64,000 bases of DNA from AP-15 sp963701815 (GTDB lineage Bacteria; Pseudomonadota; Alphaproteobacteria; ATCC43930; CGMCC-115725). Made by a program: the position numbers and the translations under genes. Below the pieces are notes generated by a model, which searched no databases, was not told where the DNA came from, and was given only the letters and a program-made list of their open reading frames with translations. The DNA lies in the NCBI GenBank assembly GCA_963701815.1, contig CAVPBN010000006.1, positions 239,007-303,006 of the forward strand, in the 5' to 3' direction. Below are positions 34,382-44,106 of the stretch, in pieces; position 1 is the stretch's first letter, and each line of letters begins with the position of its first letter.

Positions 34382-35277
34382 ATGGATGGCGCCGAGATCC
34401 TTGACCAGCTGACCAGCGCCGCGGGTCTTCCAAAGGCGGCGCTGCATTCCGCGTCAGTGCAGCGCGACGAGATGATCCTCCTCTTTCTGCAAGAGATCGA
34501 ATCCTATTTGACGCTCGCGTCAGTCGACCGAGCCAGGTCGACGCCGCTGTTCTTCATCTTCCATCTGCTCGGCGAGTGGCGGGAGAAAGCCGCCTATCGG
34601 CCGCTGGCTCGATTGCTGCGGTGTCCAGGTCATGAAGTCGACGCGATCCTCGGCGACGCCATCACGACTACGTCTCACCGGGTCATGGCCGCAGTTTTCG
34701 ACGGCGATCCACGGCCGCTCTACGAGATCATCCTCGACCGGAACGCCGAACAGTTTGTCCGGTCCCGCATGTGCGAAGCGCTCGCCATGGTGGTGCTGCG
34801 CGGGGAACTCGATCCAAGCCTCGCCGCGCGATTTCTGCGCGACGCTTTCATGGAGTTGCAGCCGCAAGCCGAATGCCACGTCTGGCACGGTTGGCAGAGC
34901 GCCATCGCGATGCTCGGCTTGAGCGAACTGAAAACCCTCGTCAAACGGGCCTTCGATCGCGGTTTCATCGACCGGCAATGGTTCGGCTACAGCGATTTCG
35001 AGCAGGACCTCGAAAGCGGCGCTCAAACCAACAGACAAGGCGCGACACTCGCAAGGCCGACCAATTCGAGCTGTTCGGCGACACCGTCGAAGAATTGTCT
35101 CGCTGGTACGGCTTCAGCGAGGAATTTCTGGCCGACCGAGACCGAGGACGCGAACCGGCCGAGGCCGAAATTGCCGTAAGCGAACCCTATCGAAATCCGC
35201 TTCGAGGCGTCGGCAGGAACGATCCTTGCCCTTGCGGCAGCGGCAAAAAATTCAAGAATTGCTGCCTGACGCGATGA
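34382..35277 (+). pseudogene. DUF1186-family protein with C-terminal SEC-C motif, one frameshift
   Basis: Helical-repeat protein of the DUF1186 type (residues about 1-215; AEILDQLTSAAGLPKAALHS, FIFHLLGEWREKAAYRPLAR). It ends with an acidic linker and a SEC-C zinc motif GRNDPCPCGSGKKFKNCC, which in SecA and other proteins binds zinc and partner proteins. The two parts are in different frames. The shift lies near 35040, between DFEQDLESGAQ and DQFELFGDTVEELSRWYGF. Ribosome site GGGAG is six bases before ATG 34382. Function is unknown; the frameshift may be a sequence error because both sides are well conserved. Confidence 0.8.
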
Positions 35278-35299
35278 AGCGGTATGCGGAGAAAGCGCC

Positions 35300-36112
35300 A
35301 TGGGAAAGCTCGACGGCAAGATCGCGATCGTGACCGGCGCGGCGCGCGGTCTCGGACGGGCCTATGCGAAGCGGCTCGCCGGGTTGGGGGCCAAGGTGGC
35401 GGTCGCCGACCTCAACCTGCACTCTTATGAGGAATTCGAGGCCGAGGCCAACGATATGACCGGCGACAGCACCGTCGCCGAGATCGAGACCTCCGGCGGC
35501 ACCGCTTTGGGGATCGAGGTCGACATCCGCGACCACGCGGCGGTCGAGGCAATGGTTGCCCGGGTTGTCCGCGAATGGGGCCGGGTCGACGTGCTGGTCG
35601 CCAATGCGGGCGGCGGTCGCGGGCGGCCGGTGGACACGAAGGCCAGCACCCTCGATCCGGCATTGCTGCGCCTGGTTGTCGAGATGAACCTGTTCGGGAC
35701 CGTCTATTCGTGCAATGCGGTCGCGCCGATCATGAAGCAGCAACATTCCGGCAAGATCATCACGGTCAGTTCGGTGGCCGGCACGGCCCCCTCCGCCGAT
35801 GGCGGTTACGCCCATTACGGCGCCGCGAAAGCCGCCATCGCCCATTACACGCGGTATCTGGCCCAGGATCTCGGACCGTTCGGCATCACCGCCAACTGCA
35901 TCGCGCCCGGCGTGATCGCGACCGGGCGCATCATGCAGACGGTCATTCCGGGCAGCAGCCAGAGCAACCGCGATCGGGCGGAACTGGTCGCTCTGCGCCG
36001 GCTCGGGACGGTCGAGGACTGCGCCCGGGTGGTCGAGTTCCTGGCGACCGACCTGTCGGACTATGTGACCGGAGCCGTGATCCCGATTGATGGCGGATTG
36101 GTGCGGGGATAG
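35300..36112 (+). CDS. Short-chain dehydrogenase/reductase
   Basis: NAD(P)-dependent oxidoreductase of 270 residues. Cofactor motif TGAARGLG, acidic residue in VADLNLHS (suggests NAD), NAGGG, catalytic Ser in VSSVAG and Tyr-x3-Lys in HYGAAKAA. A longer insertion after the second strand (YEEFEAEANDMTGDSTVAEI) resembles SDRs that retain their cofactor, but that link is weak. The substrate is unknown. It starts 22 bases after the DUF1186 gene. The luciferase-like gene follows 70 bases later on the same strand, so the two may form a small catabolic operon. Confidence 0.85.
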   Translation: MGKLDGKIAIVTGAARGLGRAYAKRLAGLGAKVAVADLNLHSYEEFEAEANDMTGDSTVAEIETSGGTALGIEVDIRDHAAVEAMVARVVREWGRVDVLVANAGGGRGRPVDTKASTLDPALLRLVVEMNLFGTVYSCNAVAPIMKQQHSGKIITVSSVAGTAPSADGGYAHYGAAKAAIAHYTRYLAQDLGPFGITANCIAPGVIATGRIMQTVIPGSSQSNRDRAELVALRRLGTVEDCARVVEFLATDLSDYVTGAVIPIDGGLVRG

Positions 36113-36182
36113 GCATCGCTGCGATCCGTTTGATCCGGATATCCGATCATTCGATTTTGCTCCTCGATAGGCTGATCCGAAT

Positions 36183-37241
36183 ATGAAATTCGGCAATTTT
36201 CTGTTTCCGGACAGCCGCGACCCGGCTCGCGACGGCGTGGTCATCGACGAGACGCTGCGCGAGGCGTGGCTCTCCGACGAACTCGGGATCGACGCGATCT
36301 GGCTGGCCGAACATCATTTCGACGGCATCTGCGCCTATGCCGACCCGATCGGCTTTGCCGGCGCGCTGGCGGCCTCGACGCGGCACAGCAAGATCGGCTT
36401 TGCGGTATTGCAGACGGCGCTGCACCACCCGATCCGCCTCGCCGAACAGATCGCGGTGCTCGACCATATCACCAAGGGCCGGCTGATCGTCGGCCTCGGC
36501 CGCGGCTCGTCCTACAACATCTACGATTATCAGGGTTTCGGCCTCGACCACCGCGAGGCCCAGGCGCGTCTCGACGAGGCCGAGTTGATCATGCTGACGG
36601 CATGGACCGGCGAAGGCTTTGAACATCACGGCCGGTTCTGGGACCTGAACGTGCCGATGCTGCGGCCGCGGCCCTATACAAAACCGCACCCGCCGATCGT
36701 CCGCGCCGCTTCGGGCGAGACCTCGATGCTCGACCTCGCGCGTCAGGGCAAGCCGTTTTTGATGAATGTGCAGCCGCTGGCGGTGACCCGCCGACGGTTT
36801 GCGCTCTACCGGCAGACAATGCGGGAAGCCGGCTTCGCAGAAGACCGGATCGCGGCAAATTTGGCCGAGTGCTGGGTCTGGCGCAATGTCGTCGTGGCCG
36901 AAACCGATGCCGAGGCCGAGCGCATCGGCCTGCCGGCGTTCCGGGCGATGGTCGAAGCGCGGGCCGAGATGCGCGACCGGATCCATCGCGATACCGGGAT
37001 GCGGATCGAGGTGCCGGCAGGCGACCTGCCGTCGGCCCGCGCCGGCGCCGAGCATGGCTTCATCCACGGCTCGCCGGCGACGGTCGCCGCGGCGATCGAC
37101 CAGATCCGGGAGATCGGCGTCGGCGGGGTGATCGCGACCTTCCGGCTCGGGCCGATGCCGCATGAGGCCGCAGCGGAGAGCCTGCGCCTGTTCATGACCG
37201 AGGTCGCGCCCCGGTTCCGCGGCGACTCCGCTGCCGAATAG
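36183..37241 (+). CDS. LLM-class flavin-dependent oxidoreductase
   Basis: Bacterial-luciferase-like TIM-barrel monooxygenase of 352 residues, using reduced FMN or F420. AIWLAEHHFDGICAYADP, LDHITKGRLIVGLGRGS and the C-terminal HGSPATVAAAIDQIREIGVG are family-typical. Members oxidise or cleave aliphatic sulfonates, aromatics or chelators; the substrate is not known here. It is likely paired with the SDR gene before it. It ends 21 bases before the convergent toxin gene. Confidence 0.88.
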   Translation: MKFGNFLFPDSRDPARDGVVIDETLREAWLSDELGIDAIWLAEHHFDGICAYADPIGFAGALAASTRHSKIGFAVLQTALHHPIRLAEQIAVLDHITKGRLIVGLGRGSSYNIYDYQGFGLDHREAQARLDEAELIMLTAWTGEGFEHHGRFWDLNVPMLRPRPYTKPHPPIVRAASGETSMLDLARQGKPFLMNVQPLAVTRRRFALYRQTMREAGFAEDRIAANLAECWVWRNVVVAETDAEAERIGLPAFRAMVEARAEMRDRIHRDTGMRIEVPAGDLPSARAGAEHGFIHGSPATVAAAIDQIREIGVGGVIATFRLGPMPHEAAAESLRLFMTEVAPRFRGDSAAE

Positions 37242-37262
37242 GCTGGCGCCAGAGGCACTTGC

Positions 37263-37637
37263 TCAGCGGATCAATCGAATTTCGATGCCGATCGCCAGGT
37301 TCCGCCAGGTTTGATCGGCCGTCAGCGCCGGCAGGTGCAGGTGCTCGGCGAGAGCCAAGCAAGCGCGGTCGCCCAAGGATAGGCCGAGCGGGCGTGTCGA
37401 CGCCCGCAGATCGGCGGTCCGACGCCCGAGCTCGGCGTCGAAATCGACGATGACCGGCACCAGATCCGCGGCTTCGGCCCAGGCGTCTCGTCGCGAGATC
37501 CCGATATCGATCATTTTGGTGACGACTTCCGTCAGGTTGATCACGCTGATCGTGGCCTCGGGGAGCGCGGCGGCGACCACATCGCCGCCTGGTTCGGCAT
37601 TGATCAATGCAAGCAGCGCGGAGGCGTCGAGAACCAC
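37263..37637 (-). CDS. vapC: PIN-domain toxin, VapC type
   Basis: Small Mg-dependent ribonuclease toxin of 124 residues. The acidic active site is visible: Asp4 (VLDASALLAL), Glu37 (NLTEV), an Asp in LSLGDRACLALA and an Asp in ALTADQTW. It probably cleaves tRNA or rRNA when released from its antitoxin. The start is GTG 37637, one base after the antitoxin stop codon, so the two are translated together. The gene is intact with all catalytic residues, so the pair is probably functional. Confidence 0.88.
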   Translation of the reverse strand: MVLDASALLALINAEPGGDVVAAALPEATISVINLTEVVTKMIDIGISRRDAWAEAADLVPVIVDFDAELGRRTADLRASTRPLGLSLGDRACLALAEHLHLPALTADQTWRNLAIGIEIRLIR

Positions 37638-37638
37638 A

Positions 37639-37887
37639 TCAGTCCTTTGCGGCTTCCGTTCGGCGGTCGCGGATCAGGCTTTCGGAAAGCATTTCGCCCG
37701 TTCGATTGTGTCGGCGCACCAGCGCCTGCACCCGCTCGATGCGATGATTGAGGCCCGAGACGCGCAGCTCCTGGTCTTCCACCCGGATCACGACCTGGTC
37801 GCCCACTTCGAGGCCGAGTTCCCGCCGCTGCGCCGCCGGGATCACCAGACGGCCCCCCGGACCGATCTTCGATCGAGCGCTACTCAT
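37639..37887 (-). CDS. vapB: AbrB/MazE-type antitoxin of the VapBC pair
   Basis: DNA-binding antitoxin of 82 residues. The swapped-hairpin AbrB domain is seen as SKIGPGGRLVIPAAQRRELG, then VGDQVVIRVEDQEL. The C-terminal tail (RIERVQALVRRHN to the end) would fold onto the PIN toxin. It normally represses its own operon. ATG 37887 has AGAGG seven bases upstream. Confidence 0.88.
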   Translation of the reverse strand: MSSARSKIGPGGRLVIPAAQRRELGLEVGDQVVIRVEDQELRVSGLNHRIERVQALVRRHNRTGEMLSESLIRDRRTEAAKD

Positions 37888-38018
37888 TCCAGATCCTCTT
37901 GAGTGAGGCATGTCGGATTAAACATGGTCAAGAGTTTCCATCGTGACATCTATGACGGGAGGTGGCAAGCTCCATCAGGCTCGGCAAGACCGGCGGCATG
38001 CCGGCCGTGGACCTGGGC

Positions 38019-39039
38019 TCACACGCCGAAGGTAAATCGGCTGCCGATATTGGTGGTCACCAGACGGTCGGGCATCTCGCGCTGCATCGCCGCAATGAAC
38101 TTTGCCGCCGCTGCAATGCATCGGCACGACGATTTCGGGCGCCAGGCTTTTGAGTTCGGCGACGGTATGCTCGACGTAATCCATCGGCGCCGGGCCGAGG
38201 TGAAAGCCGCCGAGCACGGCGTGCAGCTTGCTCACCCCGGACACCGCCATCGCGGCCTTGACCGTATTGATCAGCCCGACATGCCCGCAGGAGGAGATGA
38301 CGACGAGGCCGCGGCCCTGCACGACATAACAGGTGGCGTGCTCGTCCGGATGTTCGTCGGGAACCAGGCGGCCTCGTCGTTCGGCTTCGGTAAAATGGTC
38401 GGGAGCCGGGGTCGCGGGTTCGACCAAGGTGCTGCCCGATATCTGCTCAAACGAGTTGCGGGCGATCGGCCCGGTAGTGAACGGGCCGGCGAGCGCCTGC
38501 GCCCGGTCGCAGCACACCGTCGCGATATGCGTCGCCTCGATCGCGGCGCGCCCGAGCCTGCCCCACGAGACCGGATCGGCGTTGCGCTGTTTGATCCATT
38601 TTTCGGCAAAGGCGTTCTCGCCGCCGGCGAAGAGTTTCAGATCGGACTGCATATCGCCGCGATGACGAGCGAGGAACCCTTCGAGCCCGCCATAGTGGTC
38701 GCGGTGACCGTGGCTCAGGATCAGCCCGTCGATCTGCGCGGGGTCGAGGTCGAGCAGAGCGAAATTGCGGATCAGCACTTCCGGCGTGTAGCCGAAATCG
38801 AGCAGGAATTGCGAGCGGATGCCCGACCGCGCCGATTCGAGATGCAACGACAATCCCCATTCGCCGGCGAAAGTCGAGAGCTCGTGCCCGGGGATATGGC
38901 GGACATGCTCGATTTTCGCCGCCGGATGGGTGGCGTCGACGATAAATCGGTCATAGGCCGAATCGACAACGACCCGCACCGACAGGGTGTCCACGATCGG
39001 CGCCGTAAACGTCGAAGCAATCGCCGGCTCGATGACCAT
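38019..39039 (-). CDS. Metallo-beta-lactamase-fold hydrolase, C-terminal frameshift
   Basis: Two-metal hydrolase of about 340 residues, with the MBL motif LSHGHRDHYGG and further ligands in SSCGHVG and PMHCSG. Members of this 7,8-dihydropterin-synthase-like group act on lipophilic or phosphate substrates. The one-frame reading ends in unrelated sequence at 37975. A one-base shift at the AAAG near 38103 restores FIAAMQREMPDRL and NIGSRFTFGV with a stop at 38019, as in relatives, so I use that end. ATG 39039 is preferred because GGGGA lies six to seven bases before it. Confidence 0.8.
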
Positions 39040-39181
39040 GATCAATCCCCGCCATCCAATCGTCGCCCAAGGCTAACACGCCCTGCCGGCCGGCGCGACC
39101 GCACACCCGACCGCGACTGGACAAGCCGCCCGGCGGCCGACAGTCTCGCGGCCCGCACTTTTCCACGGAGACGGCCAGTCA

Positions 39182-39862
39182 ATGGCCTTGAACGATCTTT
39201 GGGTGCTCGTCGAAACACCGGGGCTCGGCGGTATTGTCGCCCTGTCGCTGGCGGTCAGCCTGACTGCGGCAGCATCGGCGGGCGTCCTCGGCACGGCGCT
39301 GGGTACGGCGCTTGCCGTCTATCGCATCCCCGGCCGGCGGATCATCGTGGTGGCGCTGCATGCGTTGCTCGGCCTGCCGCCGGTCGTCGTCGGTCTCGCC
39401 CTCTACCTGCTGCTGTCGCGGACCGGGTCATTCGGCGGACTGGGCCTGTTGTTTACGCCGGCGGCAATGGTATTGGCGCAAAGCGTGCTGGCGCTGCCGA
39501 TCGTCGCCGCGCTGGTCCATGCCGCGGCGGCCGATCTATGGGCGGAGTACGGCCCGGCTTTCGAGGTCGACGGCGCGACCCCGTTGCGCGCCGCCCCGCA
39601 TCTGCTGACTATGGCCCGCGCTCGGCTGGTCACCGCCTTTCTTGCGGGCTTCGGGCGGACGATTTCCGAGGTTGGCGCGATCCTGATCGTCGGCGGCAAC
39701 ATCGCCGGCTATACCCGCACGATGACGACCGCGATCGTGCTCGAAACCAGCATGGGCAATTTGTCGCTCGCTCTCGGCCTCGGGTTCATCCTGATCGGCA
39801 TCAGCGTCGCCGTCAGCGCGACGATCTTTGGTCTGACCACGCGGAGGCAGGTACCGGCATGA
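39182..39862 (+). CDS. tupB: Tungstate-type ABC transporter permease
   Basis: Inner-membrane permease of 226 residues with about six transmembrane helices. The EVGAILIVGGNIAGYTRTMT segment and the EAA-like RAAPHLLTMARARL loop mark the TupB/WtpB group that imports tungstate. Its stop codon overlaps the start of the binding-protein gene (ATGA). No ATPase gene (tupC) is found before or after within the window; the next genes are the liv operon on the other strand. Confidence 0.88.
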   Translation: MALNDLWVLVETPGLGGIVALSLAVSLTAAASAGVLGTALGTALAVYRIPGRRIIVVALHALLGLPPVVVGLALYLLLSRTGSFGGLGLLFTPAAMVLAQSVLALPIVAALVHAAAADLWAEYGPAFEVDGATPLRAAPHLLTMARARLVTAFLAGFGRTISEVGAILIVGGNIAGYTRTMTTAIVLETSMGNLSLALGLGFILIGISVAVSATIFGLTTRRQVPA

Positions 39863-40698
39863 GAATCAGGGCGACATTGCTGGCGGGCGGTCTGGCGACG
39901 ATCGCGGCCGGCCCGGGTTATGCAGCCGATCAGCCCTCGCTGCAGTCGATCCTGTTGGCATCGACAACCTCGGTCGACAATTCCGGCCTGCTGCGTCGCA
40001 TCATTCCCGTTTTCACCGGCGAAACCGGCATCGCGGTGCATGTCCTGGCTCAGGGTACCGGCCAGGCGCTGGCCACGGCGGCGCATGGCGACGCCGATCT
40101 GGTGCTGGTTCACGACCCGGAGGCCGAGCAGAAATTCATCGCCGCCGGAGACGGGATCGACCGCCGGCAGATCGCGTGGAACGACTTCATCGTGATCGGT
40201 CCGCGTTCAGACCCCGCGCACATCGCCGGCGACCACGATGCGGTCGCGGCGTTGAAGGCGATCGCCGCAGCCGGGGCGCCGTTTGTCTCGCGCGGCGACA
40301 AGAGCGGGACCGACGCGCTCGAACACCGGCTGTGGCGCGTCGCGGCGATCGATCCGGCCAAGACCGGCGGCGGCGCTTGGTACCGCGACATCGGCGGCGG
40401 CATGGGCGCGGCGCTCAACGCCGCCCAAGCGATGGGCGCCTACACGATCAGCGATCGCGGCACCTGGCTCAGCTTCGGCAACAAGGGCGATCTTGCCGTG
40501 CTGGTCGAAGGCGACCCGCGGCTGTTGAACCGTTACGACGTGATACTGCTCGATCCGAAGCGTCATCCCGAGGCCAAACAGCAGCCGGCGCGCCGCTTCG
40601 CCCGGTGGCTGGTCTCGCCCGAGGGCCAAGCCGCGATCGGCGGCTACAAGGTCAAGGGCGAGCAGTTGTTCCATCCCTCGGCCGATGCGCCGAAATAA
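39859..40698 (+). CDS. tupA: Tungstate-type ABC transporter binding protein
   Basis: Periplasmic oxyanion-binding protein of 279 residues. After a signal peptide (about 1-22, ending GPGYAA) comes ILLASTTSVDNSGLL, the hallmark anion-binding start of TupA. VLVHDPEAEQKFIAAG, FVSRGDKSGTDALE and YTISDRGTWL are also typical. Tungstate is favoured over molybdate by these motifs, which would feed tungsten enzymes such as aldehyde or formate dehydrogenases. It overlaps tupB by four bases. Confidence 0.9.
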   Translation: MRIRATLLAGGLATIAAGPGYAADQPSLQSILLASTTSVDNSGLLRRIIPVFTGETGIAVHVLAQGTGQALATAAHGDADLVLVHDPEAEQKFIAAGDGIDRRQIAWNDFIVIGPRSDPAHIAGDHDAVAALKAIAAAGAPFVSRGDKSGTDALEHRLWRVAAIDPAKTGGGAWYRDIGGGMGAALNAAQAMGAYTISDRGTWLSFGNKGDLAVLVEGDPRLLNRYDVILLDPKRHPEAKQQPARRFARWLVSPEGQAAIGGYKVKGEQLFHPSADAPK

Positions 40699-40723
40699 GG
40701 CGAGCGACTCATCGCGAAGCGGG

Positions 40724-41464
40724 CTAGTGCGCTTCGGCGTCGGACCAGGCTTCGGGGCTGGCGCCGGTGAGCGCGCGGACGCGCTCCTCGTCCTTGGCGA
40801 ATTCGGCGGCGGCGCCGGAATAGACGACCCGGCCGTCGTCGAGCACATAGGCGCGGTCGGCGATCTCGACCGCCGCGCGCACATTCTGCTCGACCAGCAG
40901 GATCGAGATCCCCTCGCGCCGCGCCGCGGTCACCACCTTGAACACTTCGCGCACGATCAACGGAGCGAGGCCTTGCGAGGGCTCGTCGAGGATCAAAAGC
41001 CGGGGATTGAGGATCAGCGCGCGGGCGATCGCCAGCATTTCCTGCTCGCCGCCCGAAAGCTGACGGCCCTTGTTGGCGCGGCGCTCCGCGAGGCGCGGAA
41101 ACAGCTCGTGGATGCGCGTCATCGTCCAGGGCCCCGGCCGTTCCAGCGGCACCAGCAGATTCTCGTCGACCGTCAGATTGGCAAAGATGCGCCGCCCCTC
41201 GGGGACATACCCGACCCCGAGCGCGGCGATCCGATAAGGCGGCCACTGCGTTGTGTCCCGGCCAAAGATCGTTACCGTGCCGTCGCGGGGCGGAGTCAGC
41301 CCGACGAGGCTGCGCAGGGTCGTGCTCTTGCCCGCGCCGTTGCGGCCCAAGAGGGTCACGATCTCGCCCTCGCGCACTTCGAGGCCGACGCCGTGCAGGA
41401 TATGGCTTTTGCCGTAAAAGGTGTGGAGCTGTTCCACCGCGAGCGCCGGCGCCGGACCGCTCAT
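40724..41464 (-). CDS. livF: Branched-chain amino-acid-type ABC ATPase LivF
   Basis: Cytosolic ATPase of 246 residues: Walker A GRNGAGKST, LSGGEQEMLAIARAL signature, Walker B LLILDEPSQGLAP and VEQNVRAAVEIADR. Its ATG shares four bases with the end of livG. It is the last gene of the five-gene operon livK-H-M-G-F. Systems of this type import leucine, isoleucine and valine, but also amides, urea or aromatic acids, so the substrate is open. Confidence 0.92.
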   Translation of the reverse strand: MSGPAPALAVEQLHTFYGKSHILHGVGLEVREGEIVTLLGRNGAGKSTTLRSLVGLTPPRDGTVTIFGRDTTQWPPYRIAALGVGYVPEGRRIFANLTVDENLLVPLERPGPWTMTRIHELFPRLAERRANKGRQLSGGEQEMLAIARALILNPRLLILDEPSQGLAPLIVREVFKVVTAARREGISILLVEQNVRAAVEIADRAYVLDDGRVVYSGAAAEFAKDEERVRALTGASPEAWSDAEAH

Positions 41465-42210
41465 GCCGCCTGGCCCAGATAGGCCGCCTGCACCGCTTCG
41501 TTCGCGGCGATCTCTTGCGGCGCGCCTTCGGCCAGCATTCTGCCCTCGGCCAGGACCATGATGCGGTCGGCGAGATGAAAGACGACGCGCATGTCGTGCT
41601 CGATCAGCACGATCGACAGTCCTTCCTCCCGGTGCAATCGACGGATCAGCTGGGTGATGTTGTAGGTCTCTTGCTCGCCCATCCCGGCGGTCGGCTCGTC
41701 GAGCAGCAAGAGGCGCGGGTTCAGCGCGAGCGCCATCATGATCTCGGTCGCGCGCTGGTCGCCGTGGCTCAGCTCGCTCACCAGCCGGTCTTCCCGATCG
41801 GCCAATCCACCCTTGTCGGAAAGATCGGCAACCCGCGTGCCGACCACCGCCTCCGCCATGCGCGAGATCCACGGCCGCAGGCGATAGCCGGCCGCCGCCT
41901 CGACCGCGATGCGCAGGTTTTCGCGCACGGTCAGCTCGGGGAATACCTCGGTGATCTGAAAGGTGCGGGCGATGCCGCGCCACACCCGGCGCGCCGGCAA
42001 CAGCCTGGTAACATCCTCGCCGTCGAACCGGATATGGCCCGAATCCGGCATCAGGAACCCGCTGATCATATTGAAAAAGGTGGTCTTGCCGGCGCCGTTC
42101 GGGCCGATCACCGCGCGCAGCTCGCCGGGCTCGACCGACATCGAGACGCCGTCGACGGCGACGAGGCTGCCGAACCGGCGCGAGATATTGTCGACCTCCA
42201 GCAGGCTCAC
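41461..42210 (-). CDS. livG: Branched-chain amino-acid-type ABC ATPase LivG
   Basis: Second ATPase, 249 residues: Walker A GPNGAGKTTFF, ARTFQITEVFPELTVREN (Q-loop), SHGDQRATEIMMAL signature, Walker B LLLLDEPTAGMG, IEHDMRVVFHLADR. The signature has SHGDQR where most ABC proteins have SGGQ-like residues, normal for some LivG proteins. The start is GTG 42210, overlapping the livM stop codon (GTGA). Confidence 0.92.
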   Translation of the reverse strand: MSLLEVDNISRRFGSLVAVDGVSMSVEPGELRAVIGPNGAGKTTFFNMISGFLMPDSGHIRFDGEDVTRLLPARRVWRGIARTFQITEVFPELTVRENLRIAVEAAAGYRLRPWISRMAEAVVGTRVADLSDKGGLADREDRLVSELSHGDQRATEIMMALALNPRLLLLDEPTAGMGEQETYNITQLIRRLHREEGLSIVLIEHDMRVVFHLADRIMVLAEGRMLAEGAPQEIAANEAVQAAYLGQAA

Positions 42211-43157
42211 CGCACGGTCTTTCGCCCGATGATGCCGAGCACGCCTCTCGGAAAGAACAATACGACGAGAACGAAGAACAGGCCGATGAACGACATCCAA
42301 TTGGCGGTCTGGCTCGACACGTAATCCTGCAACACGACAAACATCGCGGCGCCGATCAGCGGCCCCCAAAAGGCGCGCATCCCGCCCAGCACCGCCATGA
42401 TCACGAAATCGCCCGACTGGTCCCAGCGCAGATCGTGCGGATCGGCGAAATTGTTGAGCAGCGCATAGAGCGTGCCGGCGAGGCTGACGAACAGGCACGA
42501 GATCACCCAGGACAGCCAGATGTGCCGGTCGACCGGGATGCCGAGAAACCGGGCGCGCCGCTCGTTCTCGCGGATCGCCAACAGGGTGCGCCCAAAGGGC
42601 GAGCGCAGCAGCGCCGCCATGATCGCCACCGCGACGGCGAAGAAGATCAGCGCAAAATAGTAAAACGCGCGGTCGTTGCCGAGAATGTCGACTTTGGCGA
42701 AGCCGAGATCGATCGGCAGACGTCGCCACCCGGACAGCCCGTCGTCGCCGCCGGTGACCGAGTTCCAGCGAAAGGCGATGAAATAGAACACCTGACCAAA
42801 GGCGATCGTCACCATCGCGAAATAGATGCCTCTGAGACGCACGATCAGCATGCCGATCAAGGCCGCGGCGACGGCGCCGACGCTCACCCCGACCGCCATG
42901 CCGACCAGAGTGCTCGGGACGAGGTACTTGATCGTCAGCCCGGCGCCATAGACGCCGAGGCCGAAATAGGCGGCGTGGCCGAACGACAGAACGCCGGTAA
43001 AGCCCAACAAGAAATTCAGCGACATCGCCGCCAGCGCCATCACCAGCACCCGGCTTCCCAGCGCCGTATAGCCGCCGATCCAATCGAGCCAGAAGGGCAT
43101 GGTCAGCAACAGCAGCCAGACCGCAATGTCGGCGCCGCGCCGGTTGAGCGGGCCCAC
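42207..43157 (-). CDS. livM: Branched-chain amino-acid-type ABC permease LivM
   Basis: Inner-membrane permease of 316 residues with about nine hydrophobic segments. GFTGVLSFGHAAYFGLG and GILGIIGRK-like VLGIIGRK at the end are typical, and RENERRARFLGIPVDR contains the cytosolic coupling loop. The start is GTG 43157, directly at the livH stop (TAGTG), so all genes of the operon are translationally coupled. Confidence 0.92.
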   Translation of the reverse strand: MGPLNRRGADIAVWLLLLTMPFWLDWIGGYTALGSRVLVMALAAMSLNFLLGFTGVLSFGHAAYFGLGVYGAGLTIKYLVPSTLVGMAVGVSVGAVAAALIGMLIVRLRGIYFAMVTIAFGQVFYFIAFRWNSVTGGDDGLSGWRRLPIDLGFAKVDILGNDRAFYYFALIFFAVAVAIMAALLRSPFGRTLLAIRENERRARFLGIPVDRHIWLSWVISCLFVSLAGTLYALLNNFADPHDLRWDQSGDFVIMAVLGGMRAFWGPLIGAAMFVVLQDYVSSQTANWMSFIGLFFVLVVLFFPRGVLGIIGRKTVR

Positions 43158-44023
43158 TAAAACCGGCCTTCCTCGCCGAGCAAGCCGCGCGGCCGGACCA
43201 GCAGGACGAGCGCCATCAGCGCATAGATGACCGCCTCGGAGGCGGACGGGAAGAACACGGTGGTCATCCCCGAGGCGACGCCGATCAACAGGCCGCCCAG
43301 CAAAGTGCCGGGCAGGCTGCCGAGGCCGCCGATGATGATCGCGACAAAGCTCGGCATGATCAGCGCGCTGCCGATTGTCGGCTCCAACCCGAGCATGCCG
43401 GCGGCGAGCACACCCGCGAGGCCGGCAAGATAGATGCCGAGGCCGAAATTGAGATTGCGCAAGATGCGGGTGTTGACGCCGAGCACCGACACGGTTTCGA
43501 GATCCAGCGTCCCGGCCCGGATGCGCATGCCGAGACGCGTGCGGTTCAGGATCAAAAACAATGCCGCTACCACGGCCACCACCAGAACCACCATGAACAG
43601 GCGATAGCCGGTCAGGAAAAAGAATTGGCTGCTGAGCGGGGTGGACAGCGAGGCTGGGATCGCGAAAGGCAGGGTTCCGGCGCCCCAGACCCAGCGCGTG
43701 CCGTCCTCGAGAATAAAGGCGAGCCCGAATGTCAGCAGCAGGCTGTACAGCGGATCGCGGCCGTATAGCCGGCGGATCAGCACGCGCTCGACCAGGAGGC
43801 CGATCGAAGCGGTCAGGACCGGCGCAACCGCGAGCGCGCCCCAGAACCCGATATAGGGGGTCAAGGTGAAGGCAATATAGGCGCCGAGCGCCAGAAACCC
43901 GCCATGCGCGAAATTGATCACCCCGGTCAGGTTCAGGATCAGCGACAGCCCGAGCGCCATCAGCGCATAGAACGCGCCGACGATCAGCCCGTTGAAAAGG
44001 TTGAACAGGATCAGCTGCGTCAT
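43157..44023 (-). CDS. livH: Branched-chain amino-acid-type ABC permease LivH
   Basis: Inner-membrane permease of 288 residues with about eight hydrophobic segments. NGLIVGAFYALMALGLSLI, GVINFAHGGFLALGAYIAF and GGLGSLPGTLLGGLLIGV are hallmark LivH segments. ATG 44023 begins the normal family start MTQLILF. The frame is open upstream to 44245, but those residues are not family-like. No strong ribosome site is seen, and it lies 84 bases after livK. Confidence 0.9.
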   Translation of the reverse strand: MTQLILFNLFNGLIVGAFYALMALGLSLILNLTGVINFAHGGFLALGAYIAFTLTPYIGFWGALAVAPVLTASIGLLVERVLIRRLYGRDPLYSLLLTFGLAFILEDGTRWVWGAGTLPFAIPASLSTPLSSQFFFLTGYRLFMVVLVVAVVAALFLILNRTRLGMRIRAGTLDLETVSVLGVNTRILRNLNFGLGIYLAGLAGVLAAGMLGLEPTIGSALIMPSFVAIIIGGLGSLPGTLLGGLLIGVASGMTTVFFPSASEAVIYALMALVLLVRPRGLLGEEGRF

Positions 44024-44106
44024 CAGGACGGAGCCGGCCTGGAGGCCCTCGGCCGCCTCCTCCCGACCGTGGTCCGGGGCGTGGTCCGGGGGCCGGAGGC
44101 CTTTCC

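Noticed and set aside
37975..38018. C-terminal tail of the MBL hydrolase in the original frame
   Set aside because: The Arg/Pro-rich tail does not match the family, while a one-base shift at about 38103 restores the normal ending and stop at 38019.
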